From: an uncultured Alphaproteobacteria bacterium
GTDB lineage: Bacteria; Pseudomonadota; Alphaproteobacteria; Sphingomonadales; Sphingomonadaceae
Direction: 5' to 3'
Assembly: GCA_903934325.1 (NCBI GenBank)
Contig: CAIZNH010000039.1
Location: forward strand, 124,001 to 188,000
DNA: 64,000 nt
Part shown: positions 18,368-28,239 of the stretch, one piece after another
How the letters are laid out: the number at the start of each line of letters is the position of its first letter
How positions within the stretch are numbered: position 1 is the stretch's first letter
Program-made: the position numbers and the translations under genes
The notes under the pieces: model-generated
What the model saw: only the letters and a program-made list of their open reading frames with translations
What the model was told of the DNA's origin: nothing
Database searches by the model: none

Positions 18368-18507
18368 ACCTTAATGGCGGAACGAGGAGTGCAGGCAACG
18401 CACCTGATGCCTTCTTGAAAAGGGGCTGGTGCCTCTTGGCGCACGCAAGGGATGGCACGGCGGGCCTGACGGGCGCGTCGTGAGTGCGACCACAGGAGTT
18501 TGGAGCA

Positions 18508-19191
18508 ATGCTGACCGCAAAGCAGCGCGAGCTGATCGTCTTCATCCAGCAGCGGCTGGAAGAAACCGGCATCTCGCCCAGTTTCGAAGAAATGAAGGAA
18601 GCGCTCGATCTGAAGAGCAAGTCGGGCGTGCACCGGCTGATTTCCGCATTGGAAGAACGCGGCTTCCTGCGCCGCCTGCCCAATCGGGCGCGTGCGCTCG
18701 AAGTGATCCGAGAGCCGGGCGACACGACTCCTTCGCGTGGCTCTGCGGCCAGCGACAATGTCGTACCCATGCCTGCGCCGCGCGCTGCTCAGCCCGAGCC
18801 TGCCAATGACGTTATCGAACTGCCGTTGCATGGCCGCATTGCCGCGGGCGCGCCGATCGAGGCATTGGAAGGGCAGTCGACCCTCCCCGTCCCTGCCGCC
18901 CTGCTTGGCCCGGGCGAGCACTATGCGCTCGAGGTTTCGGGCGATTCGATGATCGAAGCCGGCATCTTCGACGGCGATTTCGCGCTGGTGCGCCGCACGG
19001 ATAGCGCGCGCGACGGCGAGATCGTTGTGGCGCTGGTGCGCGGCGAGGAAGCGACGCTCAAATATCTGCGCAAGGAAGGCGGCCAGGTGCGGCTCGATCC
19101 GGCCAATGCGGCCTATGATCCGCAGTACTACCGCCCCGATGAAGTGCAGGTGCAGGGCAAGCTCGCAGGGCTTTTGCGCCGCTATCACTGA
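18508..19191 (+). CDS. lexA: LexA repressor (SOS response)
   Basis: A 227-residue LexA. The N-terminal winged helix (about 1-65) opens [20 protein letters not shown] and carries [32 protein letters not shown] long linker (about 70-105) is typical of alphaproteobacteria. The C-terminal S24 peptidase domain has the self-cleavage site Ala113-Gly114 in [11 protein letters not shown], nucleophile Ser147 in SGDSMIEAG and general-base Lys185 in [10 protein letters not shown]. The ATG has GGAG six bases upstream. It is probably autorepressed through the upstream GTTC-N7-GTTC box. Confidence 0.97.
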   Translation: MLTAKQRELIVFIQQRLEETGISPSFEEMKEALDLKSKSGVHRLISALEERGFLRRLPNRARALEVIREPGDTTPSRGSAASDNVVPMPAPRAAQPEPANDVIELPLHGRIAAGAPIEALEGQSTLPVPAALLGPGEHYALEVSGDSMIEAGIFDGDFALVRRTDSARDGEIVVALVRGEEATLKYLRKEGGQVRLDPANAAYDPQYYRPDEVQVQGKLAGLLRRYH

Positions 19192-19279
19192 TTTTTCCGG
19201 GCGGATTTTTCGTCTGATTATTCAAAATCAATGACTTATGCGTTTTCGAGGCCGCTTTTGGGGGTTCCCAAGGGCGACC

Positions 19280-19350
19280 TTGACCGCATTTGACCCCCAG
19301 TTGACCCCGAGATGACCCCCCGATGAGCGGCACTTGACCCCCGCTTGAAG
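19280..19350. repeat. Degenerate 11-bp tandem repeat (TTGACCCC-type)
   Basis: In the 173-base spacer between the convergent lexA and comEC genes, TGA recurs at 19281, 19291, 19302, 19313, 19324, 19335 and 19346, a period of 10 then five times 11 bases. Each is embedded in a unit close to TTGACCCCNNG; units 2, 3, 4 and 6 are closest and units 5 and 7 are decayed. The period is one DNA helical turn and not a multiple of three, so it does not encode a peptide repeat. The last unit forms part of the lexA terminator hairpin. Confidence 0.7.
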
Positions 19351-19358
19351 CGGGTTTT
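19340..19358 (+). terminator. Rho-independent terminator of lexA
   Basis: CCCGCT (19340-19345) pairs with AGCGGG (19349-19354) across a three-base TGA loop and is followed by TTTT. It lies 149 bases after the lexA stop and just before the comEC stop on the other strand. The stem is short but GC-rich, and the T-tract is present on the plus strand only. Confidence 0.6.
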
Positions 19359-19364
19359 CCGGCC

Positions 19365-21620
19365 TCACTCAGCAGCCTGCCACCAGCCATGACGGCCCTC
19401 TCTCTGGGCCACGGTTTCGATCCTTTGATCGGCCAGATGGATCGCAAGGCCACCCGTCTGGCCTAGCATCCGGCGGTCCGCCTTGAGCCAGCGCGGCCGG
19501 CACGAACGCGGCAGCGAGCGATCGGCAATGACGATATCGGCCTTGCCGCAAGCCGCCGCGAGAGAACGCTCCTCGATCCGGTCACGGCTGCGCGCCATGA
19601 GGATCACCCAATCCCGCCCGCCCCGCTCCAGCACCAGCGTGCAGAAGGCCGTGGAACAGCGCGCCCCCTCCCACTCGGCGAGCGGCACGGGATCGGCCTT
19701 GACGCCCGCCAGCTCGATCAGATTGTCCCGCGCGTAGGATGAACGGCTGTCGCGAAGGGAGAGCAGGCGGCGTTCTCCATAAGGCCCGGGTATCGTGATC
19801 CCCACCTGCTTGCCATCGCCCGCCACCAGCACATCGGGCACAGGGGTGAGCAGCACCAGCACTGTGGCCAGCGCCACCGGCGCAAATCCCCAGAGCCTCG
19901 CCCGCTCGCTCCACAGCGCAAGCCATAAGCCGCCCCCCGCAAACAGCGCCACGGCCCCCATCCCGATCTGCGGCATCAGCCTGACCGCGCCCGGTTGGCT
20001 GGCGGTGATATGAGCGATCCACAGGAGCAGATCGAGCGAGCGCTCGGTCGCCCACCAGAAGGGCGCGCCTGCGCCGACGAGATCAAACGCCAGCCCCAGC
20101 GCGATCAGCGGCATCGAGACGAAGGTCACCAGCGGGATCGCCACGACATTGGCGACCGCCCCGTAAAGCCCTGCGCGGTGGAAGTGGAACAGCACGATCG
20201 GCATCAACGCGAGTTCGATCACCATGCCGGTCGCAAACAGCATCCCCGCCCGCCGCAAGCCATGCGCCCACCACGGCTCGTCACGCGCGGCAAGGAAAGC
20301 GCGGGCCGGCGCACTGGTCGAGAAGGCGATGATCGAAAGCACCGCCGCAAAGCTCATCTGGAAGCTCGGCCCGATCGCGCTTTCGGGCCACAGCACCAGG
20401 ACGAAGCCACCCGCCACCGCCAGCATGCGCAAGGACAGGGCATCGCGGCCCAGCACCAGCGCGCCGAGCACCAGCATTGCGCCCACGCAGCTGCGCACGG
20501 TCGGCACCTCGGCGCCGGTAAGCAGCGTGTAACCGATCCCCGCCAGCGCCCCCGCACTCGCCGCCACGATCGGCAGGCGTACTCTCAAGGTCAGCGCAGG
20601 CCACAGGGCGAGGAGGCGCATCACCACGAAATAGGCCGCCGCAATCACCGCGCTCACGTGCAGACCGCTGATCGAGAGGAGGTGGGTGAGCCCCGAATCG
20701 CGCATCGCGATCTCGTCGGCCGGGCTGATGCTTCCCCGGTCACCGCTGGCAAAGGCCGCCGCGATAGCGCCCGCCGAACCCTCGACCCGCCCCCGCACAT
20801 GGTTCGCCAAGGCGCGCTGCACGCTCGCCGTGCCGCCGCTGGTGGCAGCGGGCCGGACGACTTCGACCGGGCCGATTGCACTGCCGGTTGCCGCAAGTCC
20901 CTGAAACCAGGCAGCGCGCGCGAAATTATAACTCCCAGGCAGCATCGGTGCGGCGGGCGGCATCAGCCTCGCGCGCAGCCGCACAACCGCGCCTTCGGCA
21001 ATCGGCGCATCGCCTAGCTTGTCGAGCGGCACGTTGATCCGCACCTTGTAAGCCGAGCTGCTTGCCGCATCGCGCACCGCCAGCGTCAGACGGATGCGCC
21101 CCTCGGCGGGCTGGTCCTCGCGCTCCAGCACATGGCCGTGCAGCAACGCCATGCCCGGCTGCGCGAGCGGCGGCGTGCCGACCATCTCCGAGCGCGCCCA
21201 GATCACCGCAATGCCGGCCGCGAACACCAGCCCCGCAGCGATCAGCGCCTGACGCAGGTGGACATGGGCATCCTCGCCCGCGCTCCCCGCCGGCCAGATC
21301 CGCCATGTGGCGAGCGCCAGTCCGGCCCCGCCCGCGAGCGCCGCCAGCCATGCCAGCGGCGTCGGCAGGGCGAACCATGCGAGGATCCCGGCCATGAAGA
21401 TCACCGTCAGCCACGGCGCGCGGTCAAACCCTGCCTCGGCCAGAAAGCGCTCCGCCCTTGCCGCCACAGCGCTGCCAAAGCCCTTGCCTCCGGAGCCATT
21501 TCCACCCGTGCGAGTGCTGGACATTGGCCGCGCGCTTTGCCAAGGGCGCGCCGGAACACCGCTCCCGTCAGGCGTGCTGCCGGGGGTGTCTCCCATCGGA
21601 ATGATCGGCACATCGCGCAT
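19365..21620 (-). CDS. ComEC/Rec2 family membrane protein
   Basis: A 751-residue polytopic membrane protein of the ComEC/Rec2 family, the inner-membrane DNA-uptake channel of natural transformation. An N-terminal DUF4131-like region with two to three membrane helices (about 65-130) is followed by a beta-rich segment. The competence domain (about 270-550) contains LTHLLSISGLHVSAVIAA and LLTGAEVPTVRSCVGA, the family signatures. The C-terminal 190 residues hold a soluble domain in which I see no HxHxDH metallo-beta-lactamase motif. The start has AGGAC seven bases upstream. It is convergent with lexA and divergent from gltX. Confidence 0.88.
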   Translation of the reverse strand: MRDVPIIPMGDTPGSTPDGSGVPARPWQSARPMSSTRTGGNGSGGKGFGSAVAARAERFLAEAGFDRAPWLTVIFMAGILAWFALPTPLAWLAALAGGAGLALATWRIWPAGSAGEDAHVHLRQALIAAGLVFAAGIAVIWARSEMVGTPPLAQPGMALLHGHVLEREDQPAEGRIRLTLAVRDAASSSAYKVRINVPLDKLGDAPIAEGAVVRLRARLMPPAAPMLPGSYNFARAAWFQGLAATGSAIGPVEVVRPAATSGGTASVQRALANHVRGRVEGSAGAIAAAFASGDRGSISPADEIAMRDSGLTHLLSISGLHVSAVIAAAYFVVMRLLALWPALTLRVRLPIVAASAGALAGIGYTLLTGAEVPTVRSCVGAMLVLGALVLGRDALSLRMLAVAGGFVLVLWPESAIGPSFQMSFAAVLSIIAFSTSAPARAFLAARDEPWWAHGLRRAGMLFATGMVIELALMPIVLFHFHRAGLYGAVANVVAIPLVTFVSMPLIALGLAFDLVGAGAPFWWATERSLDLLLWIAHITASQPGAVRLMPQIGMGAVALFAGGGLWLALWSERARLWGFAPVALATVLVLLTPVPDVLVAGDGKQVGITIPGPYGERRLLSLRDSRSSYARDNLIELAGVKADPVPLAEWEGARCSTAFCTLVLERGGRDWVILMARSRDRIEERSLAAACGKADIVIADRSLPRSCRPRWLKADRRMLGQTGGLAIHLADQRIETVAQREGRHGWWQAAE

Positions 21621-21685
21621 CGGCTTGTCCTGTGACCGGGCAATCCATTGCCAAGCCGCTCAAAGTGAACAGGAATTGACAGGCC

Positions 21686-23122
21686 ATGGCAAGCGAAAGC
21701 AGCGTGACGAGCGAGTCTGGAAGCGGCGAGGTGGTGACCCGCTTTGCGCCCTCGCCCACCGGCTTCCTGCATATCGGCGGCGCGCGCACCGCGCTGTTCA
21801 ACTGGCTTTATGCCCGCCACCACGGCGGCCGCACCCTGCTGCGGATCGAGGATACCGACCGCAAGCGCAGCACCCAGGAAGCGATCGACGCGATTATCGA
21901 GGGTCTCGACTGGATGGGCCTCGATTACGACGCGCCCCCGCTGTTCCAGTCCGACCGGGCCGAGCGCCACGCCGAAGTCGCATGGCAGCTGCTCAAGGCG
22001 GGCCACGCCTACAAGTGCTTCGCCACGCCCGAAGAACTCGAAGCTATGCGCGAGGAGCAGCGCGCCAACAAGAAGCCGCTGCGCTATGACGGTCGCTGGC
22101 GTGACCGCGATCCGGCCGAGGCTCCGGAAGGCGCGCCCTTCACCATCCGGCTCAAGACCCCGAACGAAGGCGAGACCACGATCCACGACCGCGTGCAGGG
22201 CGCGGTGACGGTGAAGAACGAGGAAATCGACGACTACATCATCCTGCGCGCCGACGGCACGCCGACCTATATGCTCGCGGTGGTGGTGGACGATCACGAC
22301 ATGGGCGTGACCCACGTGATCCGCGGCGATGATCACCTGAACAACGCCTTCCGCCAACTGCCGATCATCCGCGCGATGAACCTGATCGAGGGCAATTGGC
22401 CCGATCCGGTCTATGCTCACATCCCGCTGATCCACGGCGCGGACGGGGCCAAGCTCTCCAAGCGCCACGGGGCGCTGGGCGTGGAGGCCTATCGCGACGA
22501 ATTCGGCATCCTGCCCGAGGCGCTGTTCAACTATCTGCTGCGTCTGGGCTGGGGCCATGGCGACCGCGAGGAAATCACCCGCGAAGAAGCGGTCGCGCTG
22601 TTCGATCTCGACGGGGTCGGCAAGAGCCCCTCGCGCTTCGACATGAAGAAGCTGGAGAATCTCAACGGCCATTACCTGCGCGAGGCCGATGATGCGCGCC
22701 TTGCCGCGCTGGTTGCCGCAAGGATCGGCGAAGGGGCTGACGAGGAGCTGCTGACGCAGGCCATGCCGGTGCTCAAGGTGCGCGCCAAGAACCTCAACGA
22801 AGTGGTTGAAGGCGCAGCTTTCCTCTTCGCCAAGCGCCCGCTCGCCATGACCGAAAAGGCCGCCCAGCTGCTCGAAGGAGATGCACGCGCGATTTTGCGT
22901 CAGATTTACGAGCGCCTGAGGGCCGAAAACGACTGGACAAGCGAAGCGCTCGAAGCCACTACGAAGACGCTTGCGGAGGAGCTTGGATTGGGCCTCGGCA
23001 AGCTGGCGCAGCCAATGCGTGCGGCGCTGACCGGGACGACCACATCACCCGGGATTTTTGATGTTCTGGTCCTTCTGGGCCGGGACGAGGCCCTTGCACG
23101 GCTTGACGCCCAGGCGGCGTAG
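21686..23122 (+). CDS. gltX: Glutamyl-tRNA synthetase
   Basis: A 478-residue class I aminoacyl-tRNA synthetase charging tRNA-Glu, and tRNA-Gln if the organism uses the transamidation route. The HIGH motif is in [19 protein letters not shown], and KLSKRHGA is the KMSKS-equivalent. DTDRKRST and GRW-type residues complete the Rossmann catalytic core; the C-terminal half is the alpha-helical anticodon-binding cage. The start is ATG with ACAGG upstream. It lies 42 bases before gltA. Confidence 0.97.
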   Translation: MASESSVTSESGSGEVVTRFAPSPTGFLHIGGARTALFNWLYARHHGGRTLLRIEDTDRKRSTQEAIDAIIEGLDWMGLDYDAPPLFQSDRAERHAEVAWQLLKAGHAYKCFATPEELEAMREEQRANKKPLRYDGRWRDRDPAEAPEGAPFTIRLKTPNEGETTIHDRVQGAVTVKNEEIDDYIILRADGTPTYMLAVVVDDHDMGVTHVIRGDDHLNNAFRQLPIIRAMNLIEGNWPDPVYAHIPLIHGADGAKLSKRHGALGVEAYRDEFGILPEALFNYLLRLGWGHGDREEITREEAVALFDLDGVGKSPSRFDMKKLENLNGHYLREADDARLAALVAARIGEGADEELLTQAMPVLKVRAKNLNEVVEGAAFLFAKRPLAMTEKAAQLLEGDARAILRQIYERLRAENDWTSEALEATTKTLAEELGLGLGKLAQPMRAALTGTTTSPGIFDVLVLLGRDEALARLDAQAA

Positions 23123-23164
23123 ACGAGGGTGCAAGGGAGGGGTTAATTGGACAGGAGACAGACC

Positions 23165-24451
23165 TTGGCAGACAAGCTGGCGAAGCTCGAACTGGGCGGC
23201 AAGACCTATGAGTATCCCGTGCTCGAAGGCAGCACCGGCCCCGATGTCATCGACATCCGCAAGCTCTACGCGCAGACGGGTGCCTTCACTTTCGACCCCG
23301 GCTTCACCTCGACCGCGAGCTGCGAAAGCGCGCTGACCTATATCGATGGTGACGAAGGGGTGCTGCTGCACCGCGGCTATCCGATCGGCCAGCTGGCCGA
23401 GGATTCGAGCTTCATGGAAGTGAGCTACCTGCTTCTGAACGGCGAACTGCCGAGCAAGACGGCGCTCGACGATTTCACCCACACCATCACCCGTCACACC
23501 ATGCTGCACGAGCAGCTGATGACCTTCTATCGCGGTTTCCGCCGCGACGCGCACCCGATGGCGATCATGTGCGGCGTGGTGGGCGCGCTGTCGGCCTTCT
23601 ATCACGACAGCACCGACATCTCCGATCCGCAGCAGCGCATGATTGCCTCGCACCGCCTGATCGCGAAGATGCCGACGATTGCGGCGATGGCCTACAAGTA
23701 TTCGGTCGGCCAGCCCTTCATCTATCCGGACAACTCGCTGAGCTACACCGGCAACTTCCTGCGCATGACCTTCGGCGTGCCGGCCGAGCCCTATGAGGTG
23801 ATCCCGGCGGTCGAACGGGCGATGGACCGCATCTTCATCCTCCACGCCGATCACGAGCAGAACGCCTCGACCTCGACCGTGCGTCTTGCCGGTTCCTCGG
23901 GCGCGAACCCGTTTGCCTGTATCGCGGCGGGCATCGCCTGTCTGTGGGGCCCGGCGCATGGCGGCGCGAACGAAGCCGCGCTCAACATGCTCAAGGAAAT
24001 CGGCACGCCCGACAAGATCCCGCACTATATCGAGCGGGCCAAGGACAAGAACGATCCGTTCCGCCTGATGGGCTTCGGCCACCGCGTGTACAAGAACTAC
24101 GATCCGCGCGCGACGGTGATGCAGAAGACCGTGCGCGAGGTGTTCGATGCGCTCAAGGTCAATGATCCGCTGTTCGAGACCGCACTGCGGCTCGAAGAAA
24201 TCGCGCTGAATGATCCCTATTTCATCGAGAAGAAGCTGTTCCCCAACGTCGACTTCTACTCGGGGATCATCCTCTCGGCGATCGGCTTCCCGACCACGAT
24301 GTTCACCGCGCTGTTTGCCCTCGCCCGCACCGTGGGCTGGGTAGCGCAGTGGAACGAGATGATCAGCGACCCCGGCCAGAAGATCGGGCGTCCGCGCCAG
24401 CTCTACACCGGCCCGACGCAGCGCGACTACGTGCCGCTCTCGGCACGGTAA
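23165..24451 (+). CDS. gltA: Citrate synthase
   Basis: A 428-residue type II (hexameric, Gram-negative) citrate synthase condensing acetyl-CoA and oxaloacetate. It carries [51 protein letters not shown] with catalytic His, [29 protein letters not shown] with the second active-site His, and VDFYSGI with the catalytic Asp. The start is assigned to TTG because AGGAG lies seven bases upstream and the sequence then reads (M)[11 protein letters not shown], as in relatives. Confidence 0.97.
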   Translation: MADKLAKLELGGKTYEYPVLEGSTGPDVIDIRKLYAQTGAFTFDPGFTSTASCESALTYIDGDEGVLLHRGYPIGQLAEDSSFMEVSYLLLNGELPSKTALDDFTHTITRHTMLHEQLMTFYRGFRRDAHPMAIMCGVVGALSAFYHDSTDISDPQQRMIASHRLIAKMPTIAAMAYKYSVGQPFIYPDNSLSYTGNFLRMTFGVPAEPYEVIPAVERAMDRIFILHADHEQNASTSTVRLAGSSGANPFACIAAGIACLWGPAHGGANEAALNMLKEIGTPDKIPHYIERAKDKNDPFRLMGFGHRVYKNYDPRATVMQKTVREVFDALKVNDPLFETALRLEEIALNDPYFIEKKLFPNVDFYSGIILSAIGFPTTMFTALFALARTVGWVAQWNEMISDPGQKIGRPRQLYTGPTQRDYVPLSAR

Positions 24452-24463
24452 GCCAGAAACGAT

Positions 24464-24664
24464 ATGTTCCGGACGGTGCTCAAGGCCGCAGGCATGTTCC
24501 TGCTGGCCATGGGCACCATTTGGACCCTTCAGGGCCTCGGCTTGCTGAACTGGCCCGCCGACAGCTTCATGCTCGCCGACAGCACATGGGCGCGCAACGG
24601 CGCGATTACCGCAGGTTTCGGGGCCGTGATGCTGTGGTGGGCCTTTCGCCGCCCGCGCGGCTGA
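24464..24664 (+). CDS. Small membrane protein of unknown function
   Basis: A 66-residue protein starting MFRTVLKAAGMFLLAMGTIW, with two hydrophobic segments (about 7-27 and 44-62) and a basic C-terminus (FRRPRG). The two-helix hairpin suggests an inner-membrane protein. It follows gltA by 12 bases on the same strand and could be co-transcribed. I do not recognise a named family; small proteins of this type with WTLQGLG-like sequence occur beside metabolic genes in sphingomonads. Confidence 0.65.
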   Translation: MFRTVLKAAGMFLLAMGTIWTLQGLGLLNWPADSFMLADSTWARNGAITAGFGAVMLWWAFRRPRG

Positions 24665-24667
24665 TTT

Positions 24668-26086
24668 TCAGACTGCGAAAGCTGGCAGTTCCAGCGTGAA
24701 GAGCGCTCCGCCGCTCTCTGCGGAGCCGACCGAGAGTTCGCCCTCCATCGCCTCGGCCAGACGGCGCGAGATGTAGAGGCCGAGGCCGGAACCCTTGTCT
24801 TTGCCGCCGTCGCTGTCGCGACCGAGCCGTTCGAACTTGTCGAAGATGTGCTCGGCCTGTTCGGGCGTGATACCGGGGCCTTCATCCGCAACGCTCACGC
24901 AGACGCGCCCTTCACCTGCCGGCGCGGCGGTGATCGTCACCGTGCTGCCCGCAGGCGAATAGGCTATCGCATTGCCGATAAGGTTGATGAGGATCTGCAG
25001 CAGGCGGCGGAATTCGGCATTGGCAAGCGCCGCGCCCGGCTCCCCATGTGTCACGAGCCGGATCTCGCGGTTCTGCGCCCGCACGCCGAGAATGCCTGCC
25101 GCACGCGCCGCCGCATCGGCGAGATCGACCTTCTCGCGCGCGGTCGAAAAGCCCGGGGTCTCCGCCACTTCGAGATCGGCGAGGTCGCCGAGCATTGCGG
25201 CAAGGTGCTGCCCTGCGCTGGCGATGGTGCCGGCATAGTCGGAATATTCATCGCGCAAGGGCCCGGCGAGCCGCGCGCGGATGGTTTCGGCATTGGCGAT
25301 GATCCGCGCCACGGGCTGGCGCAGCAACGGCGCAAGCGCGCTACCGATCAGGCGCGTTGCGCTGGCCTCGCCTTCGGCCGCGGCAGGCTGATGCGCACCG
25401 GGGGCGAGCGGTTCGTCAGCGATCAGCAGGAGCTCGAAGCCCGCCGGGTTCTGCGGATCGGGGCCGAGCGGGATCAGCCGCACCCGCCATTCGCGCCGCG
25501 ATCCGGCAAAGCGGCACAGCGCCCCGTCGAGCAGCCGCCAGTGCAGCGGCTGGTGGTGGGCAATGCCCTGCAATTCGACCAGCTCGCTCCACCCCTGCCC
25601 GGCCGCCGCCATGCCCGCCGCCTGAAGCTCCATCGCATCGGGCGCGAGCGCGCTCAGCACCTGCAGGCGCTGGCGGGCATCGAGCCGCGCGCTGACTTCG
25701 GCTGCGGCGCGGTCGATCGCATCGAGCCTTTCGGCATAGGCGCGGCCCTCGGTTGCAGGCGGAAGGCTGCGCTGCCAATTCTCGACCAGCACCTCACACC
25801 CGGTCTTGCCGTCATCCTCGCCCGAACGCGCCGGGTGGATGCGGGCAAAGCCGGAGACCATCGCCTCGCCATCGAAGGCGGAGAATTCGCGCGCGATCTT
25901 CAGCCCCATGCGGCGGGTCTGACGCACCAGATCGAGCAGTTCGGGGATCGCCAGCGGCCCCGGCACTCGCCCGCCGCAGCGCGCCTGCAATTCGGCGAGC
26001 GGCTCGTCGGCATTGAGCAGCCAGTCGCGCGCATCGGTCACCCCGCGGGCGCCAAGCAGGGTATCGCGGCGATCCATCGTGTTCAT
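24668..26086 (-). CDS. Histidine-kinase-like protein lacking the phospho-acceptor histidine
   Basis: A 472-residue soluble protein with a weakly PAS-like region (about 140-230), a DHp-like helical pair (about 245-305) and an intact HATPase_c domain (about 355-470). The ATP-binding boxes are clear: N box ILINLIGNAIAYS (Asn372), G1 DEGPG (401-405), F box FDKFERLG and G2 GSGLGLYIS (432-440). The H-box, normally SHELRTPL, reads APLLRQPV at 252-259, with Pro253 where His belongs. It therefore probably binds ATP but cannot autophosphorylate there. No membrane segments are seen. The start overlaps the upstream gene's stop (ATGA). Confidence 0.78.
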   Translation of the reverse strand: MNTMDRRDTLLGARGVTDARDWLLNADEPLAELQARCGGRVPGPLAIPELLDLVRQTRRMGLKIAREFSAFDGEAMVSGFARIHPARSGEDDGKTGCEVLVENWQRSLPPATEGRAYAERLDAIDRAAAEVSARLDARQRLQVLSALAPDAMELQAAGMAAAGQGWSELVELQGIAHHQPLHWRLLDGALCRFAGSRREWRVRLIPLGPDPQNPAGFELLLIADEPLAPGAHQPAAAEGEASATRLIGSALAPLLRQPVARIIANAETIRARLAGPLRDEYSDYAGTIASAGQHLAAMLGDLADLEVAETPGFSTAREKVDLADAAARAAGILGVRAQNREIRLVTHGEPGAALANAEFRRLLQILINLIGNAIAYSPAGSTVTITAAPAGEGRVCVSVADEGPGITPEQAEHIFDKFERLGRDSDGGKDKGSGLGLYISRRLAEAMEGELSVGSAESGGALFTLELPAFAV

Positions 26087-27006
26087 GCCGTCAGGCCCAG
26101 CAACAGCCGTGCACGCTCGGGCGCAATGTCCTCCAGCCCCTGCGGTGCACGGGAAGCGGAATCGACCAGCGGGAAGATACGGGCGATATTCTCGGGCGAC
26201 ATTCCGGCACTGCGCAGCATCAGCGCGAGCCTTGCCCCCTGCCCTTCCTGACAGGCGAGCACGGCATCCTCGCGCTCCTCGCGGCCAAGCGCCGCCACCG
26301 CGCTGGCAAACAGCGTGAGGCCCGCATGATCGAGCGCCAGCGCCGCAATCGCGCCGCGCCGCATGGCCGAGACAAGCCGGGCCAGCAGACCGAGGCGGCT
26401 CGCGCCTTCATCATAGGTCTCGTGCAGCCGCCGCGCCGCGTCGCCCTGCCCCAGATGGCGCGCGGTGAGCGCGTGGAACAGTTCGGCCGGAAGCTCGGAG
26501 AGCGGTAGCTCCATCCGGCGCTGGCTCTGGATGAAGCGTGACTGTGCCGCGAGCGTGTTCATGGCAAGCTCTGCCACCAGCGGATCTTCGGCAGCGATCA
26601 GCTCCTGAAGCAGCGGGCTCAGCACCGGATCGAGTCCATGGTGCTGGTGGAGCCGCTCGGCCGTCAGGCTTTCGGCGGCCAGCGCATGGCAATGGGCGAG
26701 CAGCAGCGGATCGCCTGCGAGCGCATCGGCCAGCGCATCATGCGCGCGGCGGTCGGCATCGGCGGGCAGACGCACAGCCGGATCGCGTCCTGCGGCGGCG
26801 GCAAGCAGCTGCGCGGTAAGGTCGGACAGCATCCCGCGCACCCGCGCCAGCACCGCGTCGCTCACCAGCCTGTGCCCGTCGCTTGCCAGCATACGGCGCA
26901 GCACCGGAACGAGCGAGGCAAGCGCACGGGTCTCGCGCGCGAGTTCATCGCGCAAGGCAGCCTCGAGAGCTCCGCCGTCAGCAAGGTCCATGGTCTCGTC
27001 GCCCAT
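26083..27006 (-). CDS. All-helical protein, possibly DUF2336-like
   Basis: A 307-residue protein, rich in Ala and Leu, predicted almost entirely alpha-helical with HEAT-like repeating helices. It has no signal peptide or membrane segment. It is reminiscent of alphaproteobacterial DUF2336 proteins in composition and in sitting beside two-component genes, but no signature motif confirms this. Either the first ATG or the one five residues later (MDLADGG) may be the start. It is translationally coupled to the downstream histidine-kinase-like gene, so the two products probably act together. Confidence 0.6.
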   Translation of the reverse strand: MGDETMDLADGGALEAALRDELARETRALASLVPVLRRMLASDGHRLVSDAVLARVRGMLSDLTAQLLAAAAGRDPAVRLPADADRRAHDALADALAGDPLLLAHCHALAAESLTAERLHQHHGLDPVLSPLLQELIAAEDPLVAELAMNTLAAQSRFIQSQRRMELPLSELPAELFHALTARHLGQGDAARRLHETYDEGASRLGLLARLVSAMRRGAIAALALDHAGLTLFASAVAALGREEREDAVLACQEGQGARLALMLRSAGMSPENIARIFPLVDSASRAPQGLEDIAPERARLLLGLTA

Positions 27007-27041
27007 CCTGCCCGCATAGTGCAGGCTTGGTTAAATCCGCG

Positions 27042-28232
27042 TTAGCCCAGATCGCCGGTTTGCGGGAGCAGCAATCCGCCAGTGAAGAGCAGCGCAACGA
27101 GCGCGGTTGCCTCGGGCAAGAGGCCAAAGGCGGCAGCCGGTGCGAGGAGTGCGAGCAGCACGCTCCGGTCCGCCAGCGGCGCGAGCGGTGCGGGCGGCGA
27201 CGAAAGGCGCGCAAGGCCGATCAGCACCGCCCCGAGCAGTGCCAGCGGCACGAAGGTGGCCGGCGCAGACAGCGCCAGCACCAGCATGGCCGAAGCGGCG
27301 CAATCGACCGCAATCTGCGGCCACGCCCGCTTGCCCGGGCCTGCGCCCTCGCCCAGCAGTGCATGCTTCATCGCGGCCAGAGCGCCCGAAAAAGTTGCCG
27401 CAAAGACTCCCAAGGCGCCAAGCCCGAGCCCCACTGCCGATAGCCCGCCCACCGCCGCAGCAACGCCGCCTGCCAGCAGCAGCCCCGATCCGGCCAGCGC
27501 CATCAGCGGCCCCTGCGCCAGCCCGCGCGGAGACAACGCCCGCGCCGCAAGGCCTGCGAGGCTGGCCGAAGGCCGCCGCCAGTCGGCCTCGCCCGCAGCC
27601 CGCGTGATCAGCGCCTGTTCCTGCGCCGCCAACGCGCTCTCGTCGCTGGCGAGGAGCCATGAGCCGCCGGCAGCAACCTCGGCGGGCAGATCGCGGCATG
27701 GCGTGCCGGCCTGAAGCGCAAGCCGCAGCAGCAGCGAGATCGCGTCGGCATCGGGCGGGAAATCGGCCAGATGCTGCACCGGCGCGCCGCGCATCGCCAA
27801 AACCCCGCCCCAATGGCGCGCGGCATCGATGCGCTCGAAATCATCGGGATGGGCGGCGACCAGCGGGCTATCCGATAGCAGGCAGGCGACCAGGCGCGGC
27901 GGCGTGGCCTCGGCAAACAGACGCGCGGTCACGGCGGGATCGGGCAGCAACCCGTCGGCCAGGATCACCAGCTCGTCCTCGGCCCGCACCAGCGCCGGCA
28001 GGTGGAGGAAACCGCGCAGAGCCTGAAACGTGCCCCCCGCCCTTTCCACCGCCTGCTGCACCCGCAGGATTTCCGCATCGGGACTTTCGCAGAGGCACAG
28101 GATCCGCTCGCACCCGAGGCTGCACAGCAGATCGACCTGCCGCGCCAGCACCGATCGTCCCGCCAGGGGCAATACGGCACGCAAGGTGCCCGTTCCGGTT
28201 CGTCTGAGGGCCGCGATCAGGGCCGTGCGCAT
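27042..28232 (-). CDS. Nucleotidyltransferase-like domain fused to a membrane domain, function unknown
   Basis: A 396-residue protein. The first 130 residues resemble a sugar-nucleotidyltransferase fold: AVLPLAGRSVLARQVDLLCSLGCERILCL matches the usual 'PL-x-G-x-P-x-L-x-x-Q-x-x-L-L-x-x-G' pattern, and ELVILADGLL the metal-binding strand. The catalytic GGxGTR loop is missing. Residues about 220-395 contain six or so hydrophobic, Ala/Leu-rich segments. I do not recognise the family. It lies between the HPt-like gene and the helical/pseudokinase pair on the same strand, with a 35-base gap downstream. The Shine-Dalgarno GGGAGG is strong. Confidence 0.65.
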   Translation of the reverse strand: MRTALIAALRRTGTGTLRAVLPLAGRSVLARQVDLLCSLGCERILCLCESPDAEILRVQQAVERAGGTFQALRGFLHLPALVRAEDELVILADGLLPDPAVTARLFAEATPPRLVACLLSDSPLVAAHPDDFERIDAARHWGGVLAMRGAPVQHLADFPPDADAISLLLRLALQAGTPCRDLPAEVAAGGSWLLASDESALAAQEQALITRAAGEADWRRPSASLAGLAARALSPRGLAQGPLMALAGSGLLLAGGVAAAVGGLSAVGLGLGALGVFAATFSGALAAMKHALLGEGAGPGKRAWPQIAVDCAASAMLVLALSAPATFVPLALLGAVLIGLARLSSPPAPLAPLADRSVLLALLAPAAAFGLLPEATALVALLFTGGLLLPQTGDLG

Positions 28233-28239
28233 ATCCCGC

